A stretch of 64,000 nucleotides of DNA from Agathobaculum sp. NTUH-O15-33 (GCF_033193315.1 NZ_CP136187.1:2797501-2861500), one strand, 5' to 3'. Positions 1-10,379 are shown, counted from the stretch's first letter. Numbers and translations are program-made. The notes: generated by a model from the sequence alone, not told the origin.

Positions 1-130
<130 letters not shown>

Positions 131-394
131 TTGTATTAACAGAGCCAAAGCTCAATTAATCGACTTCTTAGAGTCTGACGATATGGTTTGTTTTAAGTGG
201 AGTTCCATATGTCCACCGATTTACTTTATAGAGTGTTTACTCTTAAAAGAATTTTCAGGTTCACATTCCTACACCAGTCTTTCAACCGATGCAGTCAAGC
301 TTTCTCGTTGTTTAATTTACAAGGTGCAATTTCGCTGTTTCGGAGAGTTTTCAGAACTTTTCAGGCTCTTTCGTTTCTCGGTGACAGCTTATTT
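131..394 (-). other. 16S rRNA leader (transcribed spacer)
   Basis: This non-coding stretch lies between the rRNA promoters and the mature 16S 5' end. On the minus strand it carries a TGAAAACT stretch like the boxA/leader sequences of Firmicutes rrn operons, and AT-rich segments likely involved in processing. Open reading frames crossing it have no recognisable protein content and I treat them as chance. Confidence 0.75.
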
Positions 395-423
395 AGTATA
401 TCAGGTTCGGAATCGTTTGTCAA
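395..423 (-). promoter_or_regulatory. rRNA promoter P2 (proximal)
   Basis: On the minus strand there is TTGACA (418-423), a 17-bp spacer and TATACT (395-400), preceded by A-tracts that could act as an UP element. After the -10, the sequence TAAATAAGCT is shared exactly with the upstream promoter. Confidence 0.9.
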
Positions 424-499
424 GAACTTTTTTCAACTTTTTTCGTTTTCAAAGTCTTGCTCAGTTCCTCGCCGCCGCTCTCTCAGAAGCAGCTTATTT

Positions 500-528
500 A
501 GTATATCGCACACCCCTCCTTTTGTCAA
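500..528 (-). promoter_or_regulatory. rRNA promoter P1 (distal)
   Basis: On the minus strand there is TTGACA (523-528), a 17-bp spacer and TATACT (500-505). The 17 bases GATATACTAAATAAGCT spanning the -10 and start region are identical to those of the promoter 105 bp downstream, so the two look duplicated. A/T-rich sequence lies upstream. Confidence 0.9.
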
Positions 529-637
529 CACCTTTTTTAGCGAAAAAAGAAGAAATTTGCGGCCTCCCCAATCTTCGGGGTGGTTTTTATATTTTACTGC
601 AATTTCACGCGGATTGTCAAGGATATTTTCACACAAA

Positions 638-672
638 AATCCCGTCCGCTTTCTGTGGAAGCAGACGGGATT
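638..672 (-). terminator. Intrinsic terminator after the SCP2 gene
   Basis: A 9-bp stem (AATCCCGTC/GACGGGATT) extended by inner pairs is followed on the minus strand by a T-rich run. It separates the SCP2 gene from the rrn promoters. Confidence 0.8.
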
Positions 673-696
673 CTTGTACTTTTTGATCGGAAAGAC

Positions 697-1020
697 TTAC
701 TGCTTGAGCAATTCGGCCAAGACCATAACCTTGTCCACATTACCCTCGACCTTGATCTTTCCTTCCGCCATGGCAACCTGAGGAACCAGTTTGCCGGTGA
801 AAACCTTTTCGATGTTAGTCATGGTGCCGCATACGCTGGCATCGCGATCGATGTACTCATAAGGCATTACAGAAAGCACGCCGTTGAGGATTTCCACATA
901 GAAAACGCCCCCAACCTTACCGGTCAGGTTGAACTGTACCGCAACCTTCCCCTGCGTACCGCTGATATCGGCCTTGCTGAGCCTGTTGTAAATCTTTCCG
1001 ATCAGCTGATCCATTGTCAT
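697..1020 (-). CDS. SCP2 sterol-binding-domain protein
   Basis: This is a 107-residue single-domain protein that I recognise as a bacterial SCP2 (sterol carrier protein 2-like) domain. The features are an alternating beta/alpha pattern, a VAVQFNLTG strand, a GGVFYVEILNG hairpin and a C-terminal GKIKVEGNVDKVMVLAELL helix. Such domains bind hydrophobic ligands; the bacterial role is unknown. The start is the ATG at 1020, because AAGGGGGC sits 7-8 bases upstream of it, whereas the in-frame GTG at 1041 precedes that ribosome-binding site. It is monocistronic, with its own promoter and terminator, just upstream of the rrn operon. Confidence 0.85.
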   Translation of the reverse strand: MTMDQLIGKIYNRLSKADISGTQGKVAVQFNLTGKVGGVFYVEILNGVLSVMPYEYIDRDASVCGTMTNIEKVFTGKLVPQVAMAEGKIKVEGNVDKVMVLAELLKQ

Positions 1021-1055
1021 TGGCTTCGCCCCCTTATACACTATAGGTTAACTAT

Positions 1056-1083
1056 ATTATAAGACTTTTTCAAAAAATTGCAA
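1056..1083 (-). promoter_or_regulatory. Promoter of the SCP2 gene
   Basis: Minus strand: TTGCAA (1078-1083), a 16-bp spacer and TATAAT (1056-1061), about 35 bases before the start codon. Confidence 0.7.
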
Positions 1084-1130
1084 CAGTATTTTCCCACTTT
1101 ATCAGACAACATTTCTAAAAAGTAACATTT

Positions 1131-1523
1131 TTAGCTTTTACGGATAAATTGCGTGCGGCATTGGGGACAAGTAATGTTTATTTTGCCACGTCCACGCGGC
1201 ACGCGCAGGCGCTTGCCACACTGCGGGCACTTATAATACCGGTGCGTTTTACGGTCGGCAAAGCGTGCGGAGGCATCGCGCAGCCGCTGGCGAATCGGAT
1301 TCCAAAAGCCCATAAAGCGTTGGTTCTCCATATAGCGCGCGTTAATATTGCGCGAAAACATGCGGAAATAGCAAAGGAAAAGCAAGGCCACCGCCAGCCA
1401 GCCCATAACGGCCCAGCCGGTCGCCCAGCGTAGAGCGATCAGCAAAAGACACAGCAGGAGCAGGGCGTTATTCAACGGATCCCCGCCGTAGCGACCCATC
1501 ATCATGCGGCGCAAAAAATTCAT
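1131..1523 (-). CDS. Small membrane protein with C-terminal zinc ribbon
   Basis: This 130-residue protein has one or two hydrophobic segments (about residues 18-53, rich in Leu/Ala/Trp), a basic linker, and a C-terminal zinc ribbon (CPQCGKRLRVP...ITCPQCRTQF, two CxxC knuckles, about residues 99-126). The ribbon presumably faces the cytoplasm. It overlaps the upstream engB gene by an ATGA junction, so the two are translationally coupled. No function can be assigned; the position at the end of the lon-engB run suggests a link to protein quality control or ribosome assembly, but that is only context. Confidence 0.75.
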   Translation of the reverse strand: MNFLRRMMMGRYGGDPLNNALLLLCLLLIALRWATGWAVMGWLAVALLFLCYFRMFSRNINARYMENQRFMGFWNPIRQRLRDASARFADRKTHRYYKCPQCGKRLRVPRGRGKINITCPQCRTQFIRKS

Positions 1524-2122
1524 GATTTATACGCATCCTTTCCCATATGCGCGATCAGCATGTCTAAAACGGTCTCTCTGCCATCGCCTTTTTCTGCGGA
1601 AAACGGAATGACGGGGACCTCTTCCGGCAGCAGCAGTGTCTGCCGGATCACATCAAGACAGCCCTGTAATTGGCTTTTCTTGATCTTATCCAGCTTATTG
1701 GCGATCACGAGCCAAGGCATGCCCGAAGCGCGGAACCAGTTCGCCATCGTCGCGTCGTCCTTCGTTGGCGCATGACGGATGTCGACGATCTGCACCCCGC
1801 AGGAGAGCAGGCCGGAATCGAAATATATCTGCATCAGCTCGCCCCAGCGGTTCTGTTCCGCCTTGGATACCTTGGCGAAGCCATAGCCGGGCAGATCGAC
1901 AAAATAAGTCTGTTTGTCGATCAGAAAGAAGTTGATGTGTACCGTTTTGCCCGGCTGCGCGCCGACGCGCGCAAAGTTTTTGCGCCGCAGCAAACGATTG
2001 AGCACAGAGGACTTGCCGACGTTGGATTTGCCCGCAAAGACAAATTGCGGCAAACCATCCCTCGGAAAATCCTTTTCACTCACAGCGGATCGAATAAATT
2101 CTGCTTGTTGCAGATTGAGCAT
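1520..2122 (-). CDS. engB: Ribosome biogenesis GTPase EngB/YsxC
   Basis: This is a 200-residue TRAFAC GTPase of the YihA/EngB/YsxC family, needed for 50S subunit assembly in the family's studied members. The G1 motif GKSNVGKSS, G3 DLPGYG (with the family's GYG ending) and G4 ANKLDK are visible, and length is normal. It follows lon closely, the arrangement seen in many Firmicutes (lon-ysxC), and overlaps the next gene by four bases. Confidence 0.96.
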   Translation of the reverse strand: MLNLQQAEFIRSAVSEKDFPRDGLPQFVFAGKSNVGKSSVLNRLLRRKNFARVGAQPGKTVHINFFLIDKQTYFVDLPGYGFAKVSKAEQNRWGELMQIYFDSGLLSCGVQIVDIRHAPTKDDATMANWFRASGMPWLVIANKLDKIKKSQLQGCLDVIRQTLLLPEEVPVIPFSAEKGDGRETVLDMLIAHMGKDAYKS

Positions 2123-2143
2123 GTAGCTGCCCTTCCCTTCTGT

Positions 2144-4558
2144 TTACTGTACCACGGTCGGCACTGACGGATCCGTGCAGGGCACGGCCCGCCGGGTCGT
2201 TTTTTTCTTTTTCTTGGGACGGCGCGAAAAATCGATTGCGGTCTCCATCACCGTATCCATATGAGCGGCAGGCACAAACTGCAGCTTCTCGCGCACGACC
2301 GGTTCGATATCCTGCAAATCAGACTCGTTCTCCTTGGGTATCACAACGGTCTTGATGCCGGCGCGGAACGCCGCCATGGTTTTCTCCCGCAGGCCGCCGA
2401 TCGGCAGCACGCGGCCGCGCAGCGTCACCTCGCCCGTCATGGCGACGTCGTGCCGCACCGGGGCTTCGGTCAAGGCGGAGATGAGCGCGGTGGTGATCGT
2501 CACACCGGCGGAGGGGCCATCCTTCGGGATAGCGGCCTCCGGGAAGTGGATATGCAGGTCGTTGACCTTATAGAACATCGGATCAATCGCCAGCTCTTCT
2601 GAACGGGAGCGCACGAAGGTAACGGCAGCCTTGGCGCTTTCCTGCATGACGGTGCCCAAATTGCCGGTCACCTCGATCTTGCCCGTGCCGGGCACGACGG
2701 CGACTTCGACCTCCAGCATCTCGCCGCCCACGCTGGTCCACGCAAGGCCGTTGACGATGCCGACCTCATCATTATGCGAGATCAAGTCTTCCTTATACGG
2801 GGCCACGCCCAGCAGGTCCTCCAGCTTGTCCTCTGTCACGGTAAGGCCCGTTTCGCCGTCCGCGATCTTCTTGGCCGCCTTGCGGCACACACGCGCGATC
2901 AACTGCTCCAAGCGGCGCACGCCCGCCTCACGGGTATAGCCCACGATGATGGCGCGCAGCATCTCCTCAGGCAGCGTAAGCTGTTCTTCCTTTATGCCGT
3001 GCTTTTTCATCTGCTTGCCGATCAGGTGGCGCGTAGCGATCTGCACCTTTTCCTCTTCGGTATAGGAAGAAAGCTCGATCACCTCCATGCGGTCGAGCAG
3101 CGGACGCGGAACGCCGCCAAGGTCGTTCGCGGTCGTCAGGAACAATACATCGGACAGGTCGAACGGCAGTTCGATATAATGGTCGCGGAACGCGACGTTC
3201 TGCTCGGTGTCCAGCACCTCGAGCATGGCGGAAGCCGGGTCGCCCCTAAAATCGTTGCCCATCTTATCGATCTCATCGAGCAGGATCAACGGGTTGGACG
3301 TGCCCGCGCGGCGCAGCGCGTCCATGATACGGCCGGGCATCGCGCCGATGTAGGTCTTGCGGTGGCCGCGGATGTCCGCCTCGTCGCGCACACCGCCCAG
3401 CGACATGCGCGCATAGCTTCTGCCCATTGCCTCCGCGATCGATCGCGCGATCGAGGTCTTGCCCACGCCGGGCGGGCCGACCAGACACAGCACCTGCCCC
3501 TTTAGCTCGGGCGACAGCGCCTTGACCGCCAAGAATTCCAAAATACGCTCCTTGACCTTGGTCAGACCAAAGTGATCACGATTCAAAACCGCTTCGGCTT
3601 CCGTTAGGTCGATGCGCTCCTCGCTCTTTTTATCCCAGGGCAGCTCAAGCACCGTGTCCAGATATGTACGCACCACGCCCTGCTCGGCCTGTGAGCCGCT
3701 GAGCTTGGCCAGCCGGTCAGTTTCCTTAAGGAGCTTCTCCTCGGATTCCGCGGGCAGGTGGAGCTTCTGGATGCGCTCGCGGTAGCTGTCGGCTTCGGCC
3801 GCGATGTCCTGCTCGCCCAGCTCGCCCTGAATGACCTTGATCTGTTCGCGCAGATAATATTCGCGCTGGTTTTTATCGATCTGCGTTTTCAGCTCGTCCT
3901 GAATTTCGTTTTCAATTTTTAGGATTTCCGTCTCTTCGCCCAGCAGCCGGATGATCATGGTCAGGCGGCGCGTCACGTTGAGTTCCTCCAATATCTCCTG
4001 CTTGACCTCGACGTCGACCGCGAGATTCTGGGCGATAAAGTCCGCCAGAAAGCCGGCGTCGCCGCCAGCCGCCACCGACATTTCCACATCGGCTGAAACG
4101 CGCGCGGCATACTGCGCGTATTCGGAAAAGCGTTCCTGCGCGGTGCGGATCAGCGCCTGTGAGCGGCGCTCGGCAGCGCCCAGCGCATAATCGATCAGCT
4201 CCGAAACCTCGGCGAACAGGCAGTCCTCCTCGTCCTCCGGATGGTTGAACTGATACGCGGCGGCGCGCGCTTTGCCCTCGACAAGCACGCGGATATTGTC
4301 GCCCGGCAGGCGCAGAATCTGCTTGATCACGCAGATCGTGCCGATCTGGTACAGATCGCCCGGCCCGGGCGCATCGGTCTTCAGTTCGCGCTGCGCGGTA
4401 AGGAAGATCATCTGCTCATTCTTCATTGCCGCTTCCAGCGCGCGAATCGACATTGTCCGCCCCACGTCGAAGTGGATCAGCATCCGCGGAAACGCGACCA
4501 AGCCGCGCAGCGGCAGCACAGGCAGCAGGCGCAGGGTAGTTTCTTCGGTTTGTAACAT
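2144..4558 (-). CDS. lon: ATP-dependent protease Lon
   Basis: This is an 804-residue LonA protease of cytoplasmic protein quality control. It has the N-terminal substrate-binding LON domain ([12 protein letters not shown], residues ~12-200), a coiled-coil linker, an AAA+ module with Walker [10 protein letters not shown] and Walker B LILLDEID, and the C-terminal Ser-Lys protease domain with the catalytic-serine motif PKDGPSAG. The start is the ATG at 4558, which has GGAGAG upstream; the in-frame start 13 codons earlier would place that site inside the gene. The C-terminal tail is short and lysine-rich. It has its own promoter. Confidence 0.97.
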   Translation of the reverse strand: MLQTEETTLRLLPVLPLRGLVAFPRMLIHFDVGRTMSIRALEAAMKNEQMIFLTAQRELKTDAPGPGDLYQIGTICVIKQILRLPGDNIRVLVEGKARAAAYQFNHPEDEEDCLFAEVSELIDYALGAAERRSQALIRTAQERFSEYAQYAARVSADVEMSVAAGGDAGFLADFIAQNLAVDVEVKQEILEELNVTRRLTMIIRLLGEETEILKIENEIQDELKTQIDKNQREYYLREQIKVIQGELGEQDIAAEADSYRERIQKLHLPAESEEKLLKETDRLAKLSGSQAEQGVVRTYLDTVLELPWDKKSEERIDLTEAEAVLNRDHFGLTKVKERILEFLAVKALSPELKGQVLCLVGPPGVGKTSIARSIAEAMGRSYARMSLGGVRDEADIRGHRKTYIGAMPGRIMDALRRAGTSNPLILLDEIDKMGNDFRGDPASAMLEVLDTEQNVAFRDHYIELPFDLSDVLFLTTANDLGGVPRPLLDRMEVIELSSYTEEEKVQIATRHLIGKQMKKHGIKEEQLTLPEEMLRAIIVGYTREAGVRRLEQLIARVCRKAAKKIADGETGLTVTEDKLEDLLGVAPYKEDLISHNDEVGIVNGLAWTSVGGEMLEVEVAVVPGTGKIEVTGNLGTVMQESAKAAVTFVRSRSEELAIDPMFYKVNDLHIHFPEAAIPKDGPSAGVTITTALISALTEAPVRHDVAMTGEVTLRGRVLPIGGLREKTMAAFRAGIKTVVIPKENESDLQDIEPVVREKLQFVPAAHMDTVMETAIDFSRRPKKKKKTTRRAVPCTDPSVPTVVQ

Positions 4559-4635
4559 GTATTTTTCTCTCCTGTATACGGGGGATGTGCGTCGCACGGC
4601 GCTATTTTTCGCTTCTGTGCGGCGTTAATAGGGTT

Positions 4636-4664
4636 AGTATAGTCTATTTTTCGCGTTTTGGCAA
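4636..4664 (-). promoter_or_regulatory. Promoter of lon
   Basis: Minus strand: TTGCCA (4659-4664), a 17-bp spacer and TATACT (4636-4641). I see no convincing CIRCE or CtsR-type repeat beside it. Confidence 0.8.
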
Positions 4665-4761
4665 GCGGTAATGCCTGTTCAGAATAGCAAAACGCAGGCG
4701 GAAACACACGTCCCGCCCACGTTTTCCATCGTCCACCGGTCAGGGATCGGCGGACGCCGTT

Positions 4762-6078
4762 TTATGCGCTTTTGTTATTTTTGCCCGGTTTTGCCACAGG
4801 CCGCGCGCGCCCTTTCCCCTCGGGCAGGCGCAGCCGCTCGCCGTGTTCCAGCACCGGTTCGCTCTCGCCCGTGACCGTACCGCGCGTGATCGTCACCTTG
4901 GTGATGGTCTCGTCGGACGGGATGCGGAACATGATATCGGTCATCATCGTTTCCAGCACGCCGCGCAGGCCCCGCGCGCCCGTTTTGCGCTTGAGCGCGA
5001 TCTGCGCCACCTCGGTCAGCGCTTCCGGCTCGAAGACGAGCTCGGCGCCGTCCATCTTGAGCAGCGCCTGATACTGCTTGACCAGTGCGTTTTTCGGTTC
5101 CTGCAAAATGCGGACCAACGCCGATTCATCGAGCGTTGAAAGCGCCACGAGCATCGGCATACGCCCGATCAGTTCAGGAATCAGACCGTACTTCATCAAA
5201 TCGTGCGGCTCAATACGGGCCAGCAGTTCATCGTTGTTGTCCGCCTCGTTGCTGTGCACCTCCGCGCCAAAGCCAAGGCCCTGCTTACCCACGCGCTTTT
5301 GGATGATGCCCTCGATGCCGTCAAACGCACCGCCGCAGATAAACAGGATATTGGTCGTATCGATCTGGATAAAATCCTGATGCGGGTGCTTGCGGCCGCC
5401 CTGCGGCGGCACGTTGGCCGTTGTGCCTTCCAGCATTTTCAGCAGCGCCTGCTGCACGCCCTCACCCGAAACGTCGCGGGTAATGGACGGATTTTCGCTC
5501 TTGCGGGCGATCTTGTCGATTTCATCGACATAGATGATGCCATGCTCGGCCAGCTCGATGTCAAAATCCGCCGCCTGAATCAGGCGCAGCAGGATATTCT
5601 CAACATCCTCACCGACATAGCCGGCTTCGGTCAGGGTGGTGGCGTCCGCGATGGCGAACGGCACCTTAAGCGTTTTGGCCAGCGTCTGCGCGAGCAGCGT
5701 TTTACCCGAACCGGAAGGGCCGAGCATCAGGATGTTCGACTTTTGCAGTTCGATATCGCTCTCGCCGCTGTAGATACGCTTGTAGTGGTTATACACGGCC
5801 ACCGACAGAGCGACCTTGGCGCGTTCCTGCCCGATGACATATTCATCGAGCGTGGCCTTAAGCTCCTGCGGGGTTGGCAGCTTTTCGGGTTCGAGCACCG
5901 CCTCGTCCTCGCGCAGCGAAGGCGCAAAATCCAGCTCATCGTCCAAAATGCTGGTGCATACGCCAATACATTCGTCGCAGATATACACGCCCGGCCCCGC
6001 GATAAGCTTGCGGACGCGGTTCTGCGGCTTGCCGCAGAACGAACACTTCAGCGTCTTATCATCATCAAAATTTGGCAT
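4762..6078 (-). CDS. clpX: ClpXP unfoldase subunit ClpX
   Basis: This is a 438-residue AAA+ unfoldase that feeds substrates to ClpP. The N-terminal zinc-binding domain (CSFCGK...YICDECI) is present, then Walker A GPSGSGKT, Walker [10 protein letters not shown], and a sensor/arginine region in [19 protein letters not shown]. The IGF-type ClpP-contact loop reads LGFG here, in the segment [10 protein letters not shown]. Length is normal. It follows clpP with a 37-bp gap, so the two form one transcription unit. Confidence 0.97.
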   Translation of the reverse strand: MPNFDDDKTLKCSFCGKPQNRVRKLIAGPGVYICDECIGVCTSILDDELDFAPSLREDEAVLEPEKLPTPQELKATLDEYVIGQERAKVALSVAVYNHYKRIYSGESDIELQKSNILMLGPSGSGKTLLAQTLAKTLKVPFAIADATTLTEAGYVGEDVENILLRLIQAADFDIELAEHGIIYVDEIDKIARKSENPSITRDVSGEGVQQALLKMLEGTTANVPPQGGRKHPHQDFIQIDTTNILFICGGAFDGIEGIIQKRVGKQGLGFGAEVHSNEADNNDELLARIEPHDLMKYGLIPELIGRMPMLVALSTLDESALVRILQEPKNALVKQYQALLKMDGAELVFEPEALTEVAQIALKRKTGARGLRGVLETMMTDIMFRIPSDETITKVTITRGTVTGESEPVLEHGERLRLPEGKGRARPVAKPGKNNKSA

Positions 6079-6115
6079 CTTGCACCCCTAAAATACTGTG
6101 ACATTTCGATCGCTT

Positions 6116-6697
6116 TTATCTCTTATCGAAGATACGGTCGATCAGGCCGTATTCCAGCGCTTCCTCCGCGGACATGAAATTGTCGCGCTCGGTATCGTGC
6201 GCGATGATCTCAAGCGGTTTGCCGGTGTTTTCGGCAAGGATGCGGTTGAGCTTGTCGCGCGTCTTGAGAATCCAATCGGTATGGATCTTCATATCGGAGG
6301 CTTGACCCTGCGCGCCGCCCGAAGGCTGGTGGATCATGATCTCCGCGTTGGGCAGCGCGAAGCGCTTGCCCTTGGCGCCCGCCGCCAGCAGGAACGCGCC
6401 CATCGAAGCCGCCAGACCGACGCAAATGGTCGATACATCGGGCTTGATATAGTTCATTGTGTCAAAGATCGCCATGCCCGCGGTAACAGAGCCGCCGGGG
6501 CTGTTGATATAGAACGAAATGTCCTTATCAGGGTCCTGCCCCTCCAGATAGAGGAGCTGCGCGACGACGAGCGAGGCCGTCACATCGTTGACCTCTTCGC
6601 CGAGCATAACGATCCGATCGTTGAGCAGACGCGAATAAATATCGTAGGAACGCTCGCCGCGCCCGGTCTGCTCAATGACCATTGGTACCAAACTCAC
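6116..6697 (-). CDS. clpP: ATP-dependent Clp protease proteolytic subunit ClpP
   Basis: This is a 193-residue serine peptidase (family S14) that forms the ClpXP chamber. The catalytic triad is visible: Ser in [11 protein letters not shown] (~97), His in IMIHQP (~122) and Asp in HDTERDN (~171). Start [25 protein letters not shown] is the standard ClpP N-terminus. It lies between tig and clpX, the canonical order. Confidence 0.98.
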   Translation of the reverse strand: MSLVPMVIEQTGRGERSYDIYSRLLNDRIVMLGEEVNDVTASLVVAQLLYLEGQDPDKDISFYINSPGGSVTAGMAIFDTMNYIKPDVSTICVGLAASMGAFLLAAGAKGKRFALPNAEIMIHQPSGGAQGQASDMKIHTDWILKTRDKLNRILAENTGKPLEIIAHDTERDNFMSAEEALEYGLIDRIFDKR

Positions 6698-6740
6698 GAA
6701 AAAAGACTCCTTTCCTTATTGAAAAGAAACTGCTTTGTAA

Positions 6741-8072
6741 TTACTCTTCGCCCTCGGCGGCGTCGTCCGCCTTTTTCTTGGCAGCGGCCTTCTTCTTAAC
6801 CTTGGCGTTGGTGGTCAGGAATTCAAGCGCGCGGTCGATCTTCATGTCGGCCGTGAGAGCGTCGGCATTGACAGCGGCGCGGACCTTTTCGGCCTCCATG
6901 CCATACTGCTCTGCCATTTTAGCATACTGCTCATCAAGATCGGTGTCGGAAACGGTCAGGTTCTCCAATTCGGCAACCTTTTTCAGCGCAAGGCGCACCT
7001 TGACCTGACGCTCGGCCTGATCGCGGAACATCGAGCGGAAGGTGGTCATGTCCATATTGTTCATGGCCAGATAGCGGTCGAGCTGCATGCCCTGCATCTG
7101 CAGGCGGTAGCCAAAGTCCTGAATGATCGTGTTGATCTGGTTTTCATACATGGCTTCCGGGATATCAGCCTTCATGTTTTCCAGTACGGCGTCCAGCACT
7201 TTTTCTTCAAAGTCGCGGTCGGCGGCCTGCTGGCGCTCGTTCTTCAGGCGCTCGGCGATCTCTTTCTTCAGGTCGTCAAGAGTCTCGCTGGTTTCGGATA
7301 CGTCCTTGGCGAACTCATCGTCGATCTCGGGCAGAATGGTCTCCTGCACCTTGTGCACCTTGCACTTAAACACGGCTTCCTTGCCGGCCAGATCGCTGGC
7401 ATGGTACTCCTCGGGGAAGGAAACGACAACGTCCTTTTCCTCGCCGGCCTTCACGCCGATCAGCTGATCCTCAAAGCCCGGGATAAAGGAACCGGAGCCA
7501 AGCGTCAGCTCGTAGTTTTCAGCCTTGCCGCCGTCGAACGGCGTACCGTCCACAAAGCCTTCAAAATCGATTTCGACCGTGTCGTTCTTCTTGGCCTTGC
7601 GGTCAACGGTCTCGGTGCGGCCGCCGCGCTCGGCCATACGGGTCAGCTCCGCCTTCACGTCGGCCGCGGGAACCTTTACGGTCTCCTTCTCGGCTTCGAC
7701 GCCCTTGTATTCGCCCAGCTCTACTTCGGGCTCGACCGGCACCTTGGCCACGATCGTCAGGCCGCCTTCTTCCTCGGCGTCGCCCAGATCGACGTCCGCG
7801 CGGCCCACAGGCTCGATGCCGGCTTCCTTGACCGCCATGTCCATCGCGTCCGGATATACGATATTAAAAGCATCCTCAAAGAAAACGCCTTCGCCATAAA
7901 GCTTTTCGATCATCTTGCGGGGGGCCTTGCCCTTGCGGAAGCCGGGTACCGTAATGTTCTTGCCGGACTTCTTGAACGCCTTATCCTTTGCGGCGTCAAA
8001 CTCCTGAGCCGAAACAGCGATGGTCAGCTCCACCATGCTGTGTTCCAGCTTTTCTGTCTTTTTCAGTTCCAT
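6741..8072 (-). CDS. tig: Trigger factor (ribosome-associated chaperone)
   Basis: This 443-residue protein has all three trigger-factor parts: an N-terminal ribosome-binding domain with the signature GFRKGKAP (~residues 44-51), a central FKBP-type prolyl isomerase domain (KKNDTVEIDFEGFVDG...GFEDQLIG), and a long helical C-terminal chaperone domain. The tail is Lys/Ala-rich and ends in acidic residues. It is the first gene of the tig-clpP-clpX set, with AAGGAG ahead of its start. I could not place its promoter with confidence in the AT-rich 80 bases upstream. Confidence 0.97.
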   Translation of the reverse strand: MELKKTEKLEHSMVELTIAVSAQEFDAAKDKAFKKSGKNITVPGFRKGKAPRKMIEKLYGEGVFFEDAFNIVYPDAMDMAVKEAGIEPVGRADVDLGDAEEEGGLTIVAKVPVEPEVELGEYKGVEAEKETVKVPAADVKAELTRMAERGGRTETVDRKAKKNDTVEIDFEGFVDGTPFDGGKAENYELTLGSGSFIPGFEDQLIGVKAGEEKDVVVSFPEEYHASDLAGKEAVFKCKVHKVQETILPEIDDEFAKDVSETSETLDDLKKEIAERLKNERQQAADRDFEEKVLDAVLENMKADIPEAMYENQINTIIQDFGYRLQMQGMQLDRYLAMNNMDMTTFRSMFRDQAERQVKVRLALKKVAELENLTVSDTDLDEQYAKMAEQYGMEAEKVRAAVNADALTADMKIDRALEFLTTNAKVKKKAAAKKKADDAAEGEE

Positions 8073-8153
8073 GTTGCCAAACTCCTTACTATCAATACTT
8101 CGATTGTATCCAATCTATTTTATCAGATATACTTTCGGATTTCCACACTTTTT

Positions 8154-8855
8154 TTATTTTTTAAGCAAAACCGGTGTAAAATCCACATGATCTCCCGAAA
8201 CCAGCCGCCATTCGATGCCGTCGTACACCCCTTCCACCGCGTACCGCAGGCTTTCCGAGTGCAGGTGACCGTAAAAACAGCGCCGCACGCCGTACTTTTG
8301 CAGCATGGAAACGATCGCTTCGCAGCGAAACGAGGCGTAAAGCGGCGGGTAATGGAGAAAACAGACGATCTCCTCCGGCGCGGCCGCGGCCCCCTGCCGG
8401 AGCGAGGCCTCCAGCCGCATCAGCTCCCGCCGGAATATTTTTTCGTTGTGCGGATCGGCAAAGTCCTGCTCAAAGGGCCAGCCGCGCGTGCCGCACAGCG
8501 CGGTGTTTTCGTAAAAGAAGCAGTTATTATGCAGAAAATCGATGCTTTGCATGCCGTGCTCCTCAAGGAACCGGTGCATCTTGGCCGCCGTTTCCCACCA
8601 AAGATCGTGGTTGCCCTTTAAAATGAGCTTACGCCCGGGCAGGCTTTCGAGCAGTTCAAAATCCGTGCGCGCTTCGCTCAGGCTAATGCCCCACGAGATA
8701 TCGCCGCCCAGAACGACCGTGTCCTCCGGCGCGATCAGCGCGCGCCAGTTTTTGACGATCTTTTCCGTGTAGCCCTGCCACCTGCCGCCAAATATATCCA
8801 TCGACTTGGGCACGGCGGTGGAGAGATGCAGATCGGCCAGCGTAAAAAGCGCCAT
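8154..8855 (-). CDS. Calcineurin-like metallophosphoesterase
   Basis: This 233-residue protein has the metallophosphoesterase metal motifs in order: ADLHLS near the N-terminus, GGDISW, LKGNHDLWW, a histidine in FLHYPP, and GHLHSE near the C-terminus. The family uses a di-metal centre to hydrolyse phosphoesters; the substrate is unknown. Its start is only 5 bases downstream of the thrC stop codon, so it is cotranscribed with thrC. The metabolic link between the two is not obvious. Confidence 0.9.
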   Translation of the reverse strand: MALFTLADLHLSTAVPKSMDIFGGRWQGYTEKIVKNWRALIAPEDTVVLGGDISWGISLSEARTDFELLESLPGRKLILKGNHDLWWETAAKMHRFLEEHGMQSIDFLHNNCFFYENTALCGTRGWPFEQDFADPHNEKIFRRELMRLEASLRQGAAAAPEEIVCFLHYPPLYASFRCEAIVSMLQKYGVRRCFYGHLHSESLRYAVEGVYDGIEWRLVSGDHVDFTPVLLKK

Positions 8856-8860
8856 CCGTC

Positions 8861-10354
8861 TTACCGCGCCTTCAGCAGCTCGATTGTCTGAAAGATCGCT
8901 TCCTTGTCCACCACGCGGTCAAAGCGCGGCGTCTTGCCCGCGAGCGCGGCAAGCGGCGCGGGAGCCTTTTCGCCCGTCAGCTGTTCCAGAACGCCGAGCT
9001 GCGTCACATCGTCCCGCTCGAGCGAACCGCCCAGCGCTTCGATCACCGAACGGCAGAACTTAAACGGCGACGCGGTGGAAGCAATGACGACCGGCGTCTC
9101 GTCGCCGGTGCGCGCGCGGTAGTCCTCGTACACCCGCACGGCGACCGCCGTGTGCGTATCGGCCAGATAGTGCTCCTTTTCCCACAGTGCGCGGATGGTC
9201 TCGGCGGTCTCGGCATCGTCGCAGCAGCCCGCGTCGAAATCCGCGGCGATACCGGAGAACATTTCCGCCGTCAGCGCGTAGCGGCCCTCGGTCCCCAGCT
9301 TGTCCATCAGTTCGGCGACCAGCTTGTCGTTCTGTCCCGAGGCGAGGAACAGCAGGCGTTCCAGATTGGACGAGATCAGGATATCCATCGACGGCGAGGC
9401 GGTGGTGTAAAACGCGCGGTTCTTATCATAGCTGCCGCCCTTTTTGAAAAAGTCGGTCAGCACATTGTTGCGGTTGGAGGCGCAGATGAACTTGTTCACC
9501 GGCAGGCCCATCTGCTTTGCGATGTACGCCGCGAGGATATTGCCGAAGTTGCCCGTGGGCACGCAGATATTGATCTGATCGCCATGCGCGATCTTACCTT
9601 CGGCGAGCAGATCGCAATACGCCGAAATATAGTAGGCGATCTGCGGGGCCAGCCGCCCCCAGTTGATCGAATTGGCGGAGGACAGCATCATACCGTCGCG
9701 GTCCAGCGCCTCGCGCGTCGCCGCATCGGTAAAGATTTGCTTGACGGCGGACTGGGCGTCGTCGAAGTTGCCGCGAATGGCGACCACCTCAACGTTTTCC
9801 CCTGTCTGCGTGTTCATTTGCAGCTTTTGCATCGGGGACACGCCGTTTTCCGGATAGTATACCATGATCTTGGTGCCCGGCACATCGGCGAAGCCGTCGA
9901 GCGCGGCCTTGCCCGTATCGCCCGAGGTCGCGACGAGGATGCACGCGGTGCGCTTTTCGCCGATCTTGCGGAGCGACGCGGTCAGCAAATGCGGCAGGAT
10001 TTGCAGCGCCATGTCCTTGAACGCGCAGGTGGGGCCGTGCCACAGCTCCAACAGATGCTTGCCGTCCGCGAGCGATACGACGGGCGCGGTATTCGCGCCG
10101 CCGAATTTTTCATCCGCATACGCCTTCGCGGCAAAGTCCGTAAGCTCTTCCGCCGAAAAATCGGTCAGGAACCGGCCGAGTATCATGGCCGCGCGGCCTT
10201 TGTAGTCCATTTTCGCCAGCGCGTGCCAATCCTCCGCGGAAAGCGACGGGAATTCGGTCGGGCAATACAGGCCGCCGTCCGGCGCGATGCCGTTCGCGAT
10301 CGCGTAGGCCGACGAGACCGCACGGCTCTTGTCTCTCGTGCTTACATATTCCAT
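8861..10354 (-). CDS. thrC: Threonine synthase
   Basis: This is a 497-residue PLP enzyme converting O-phosphohomoserine to threonine. The start MEYVSTRDKS is typical of the class, and the PLP-lysine motif reads HGPTCAFKDMALQ (Lys ~112). The phosphate-binding region is ATSGDTGKAAL and the later SANSINWGRLAPQI block is diagnostic. It lies in the rplS-downstream housekeeping run between a dipeptidase gene and a phosphoesterase gene. Confidence 0.96.
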   Translation of the reverse strand: MEYVSTRDKSRAVSSAYAIANGIAPDGGLYCPTEFPSLSAEDWHALAKMDYKGRAAMILGRFLTDFSAEELTDFAAKAYADEKFGGANTAPVVSLADGKHLLELWHGPTCAFKDMALQILPHLLTASLRKIGEKRTACILVATSGDTGKAALDGFADVPGTKIMVYYPENGVSPMQKLQMNTQTGENVEVVAIRGNFDDAQSAVKQIFTDAATREALDRDGMMLSSANSINWGRLAPQIAYYISAYCDLLAEGKIAHGDQINICVPTGNFGNILAAYIAKQMGLPVNKFICASNRNNVLTDFFKKGGSYDKNRAFYTTASPSMDILISSNLERLLFLASGQNDKLVAELMDKLGTEGRYALTAEMFSGIAADFDAGCCDDAETAETIRALWEKEHYLADTHTAVAVRVYEDYRARTGDETPVVIASTASPFKFCRSVIEALGGSLERDDVTQLGVLEQLTGEKAPAPLAALAGKTPRFDRVVDKEAIFQTIELLKAR

Positions 10355-10379
10355 TTACGTTAAACCTCCGAATTTTTAA

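Noticed and set aside
183..1062. Several open frames across the rRNA leader and antisense to the SCP2 gene
   Set aside because: They overlap clear promoters and the SCP2 gene and have no coding features.
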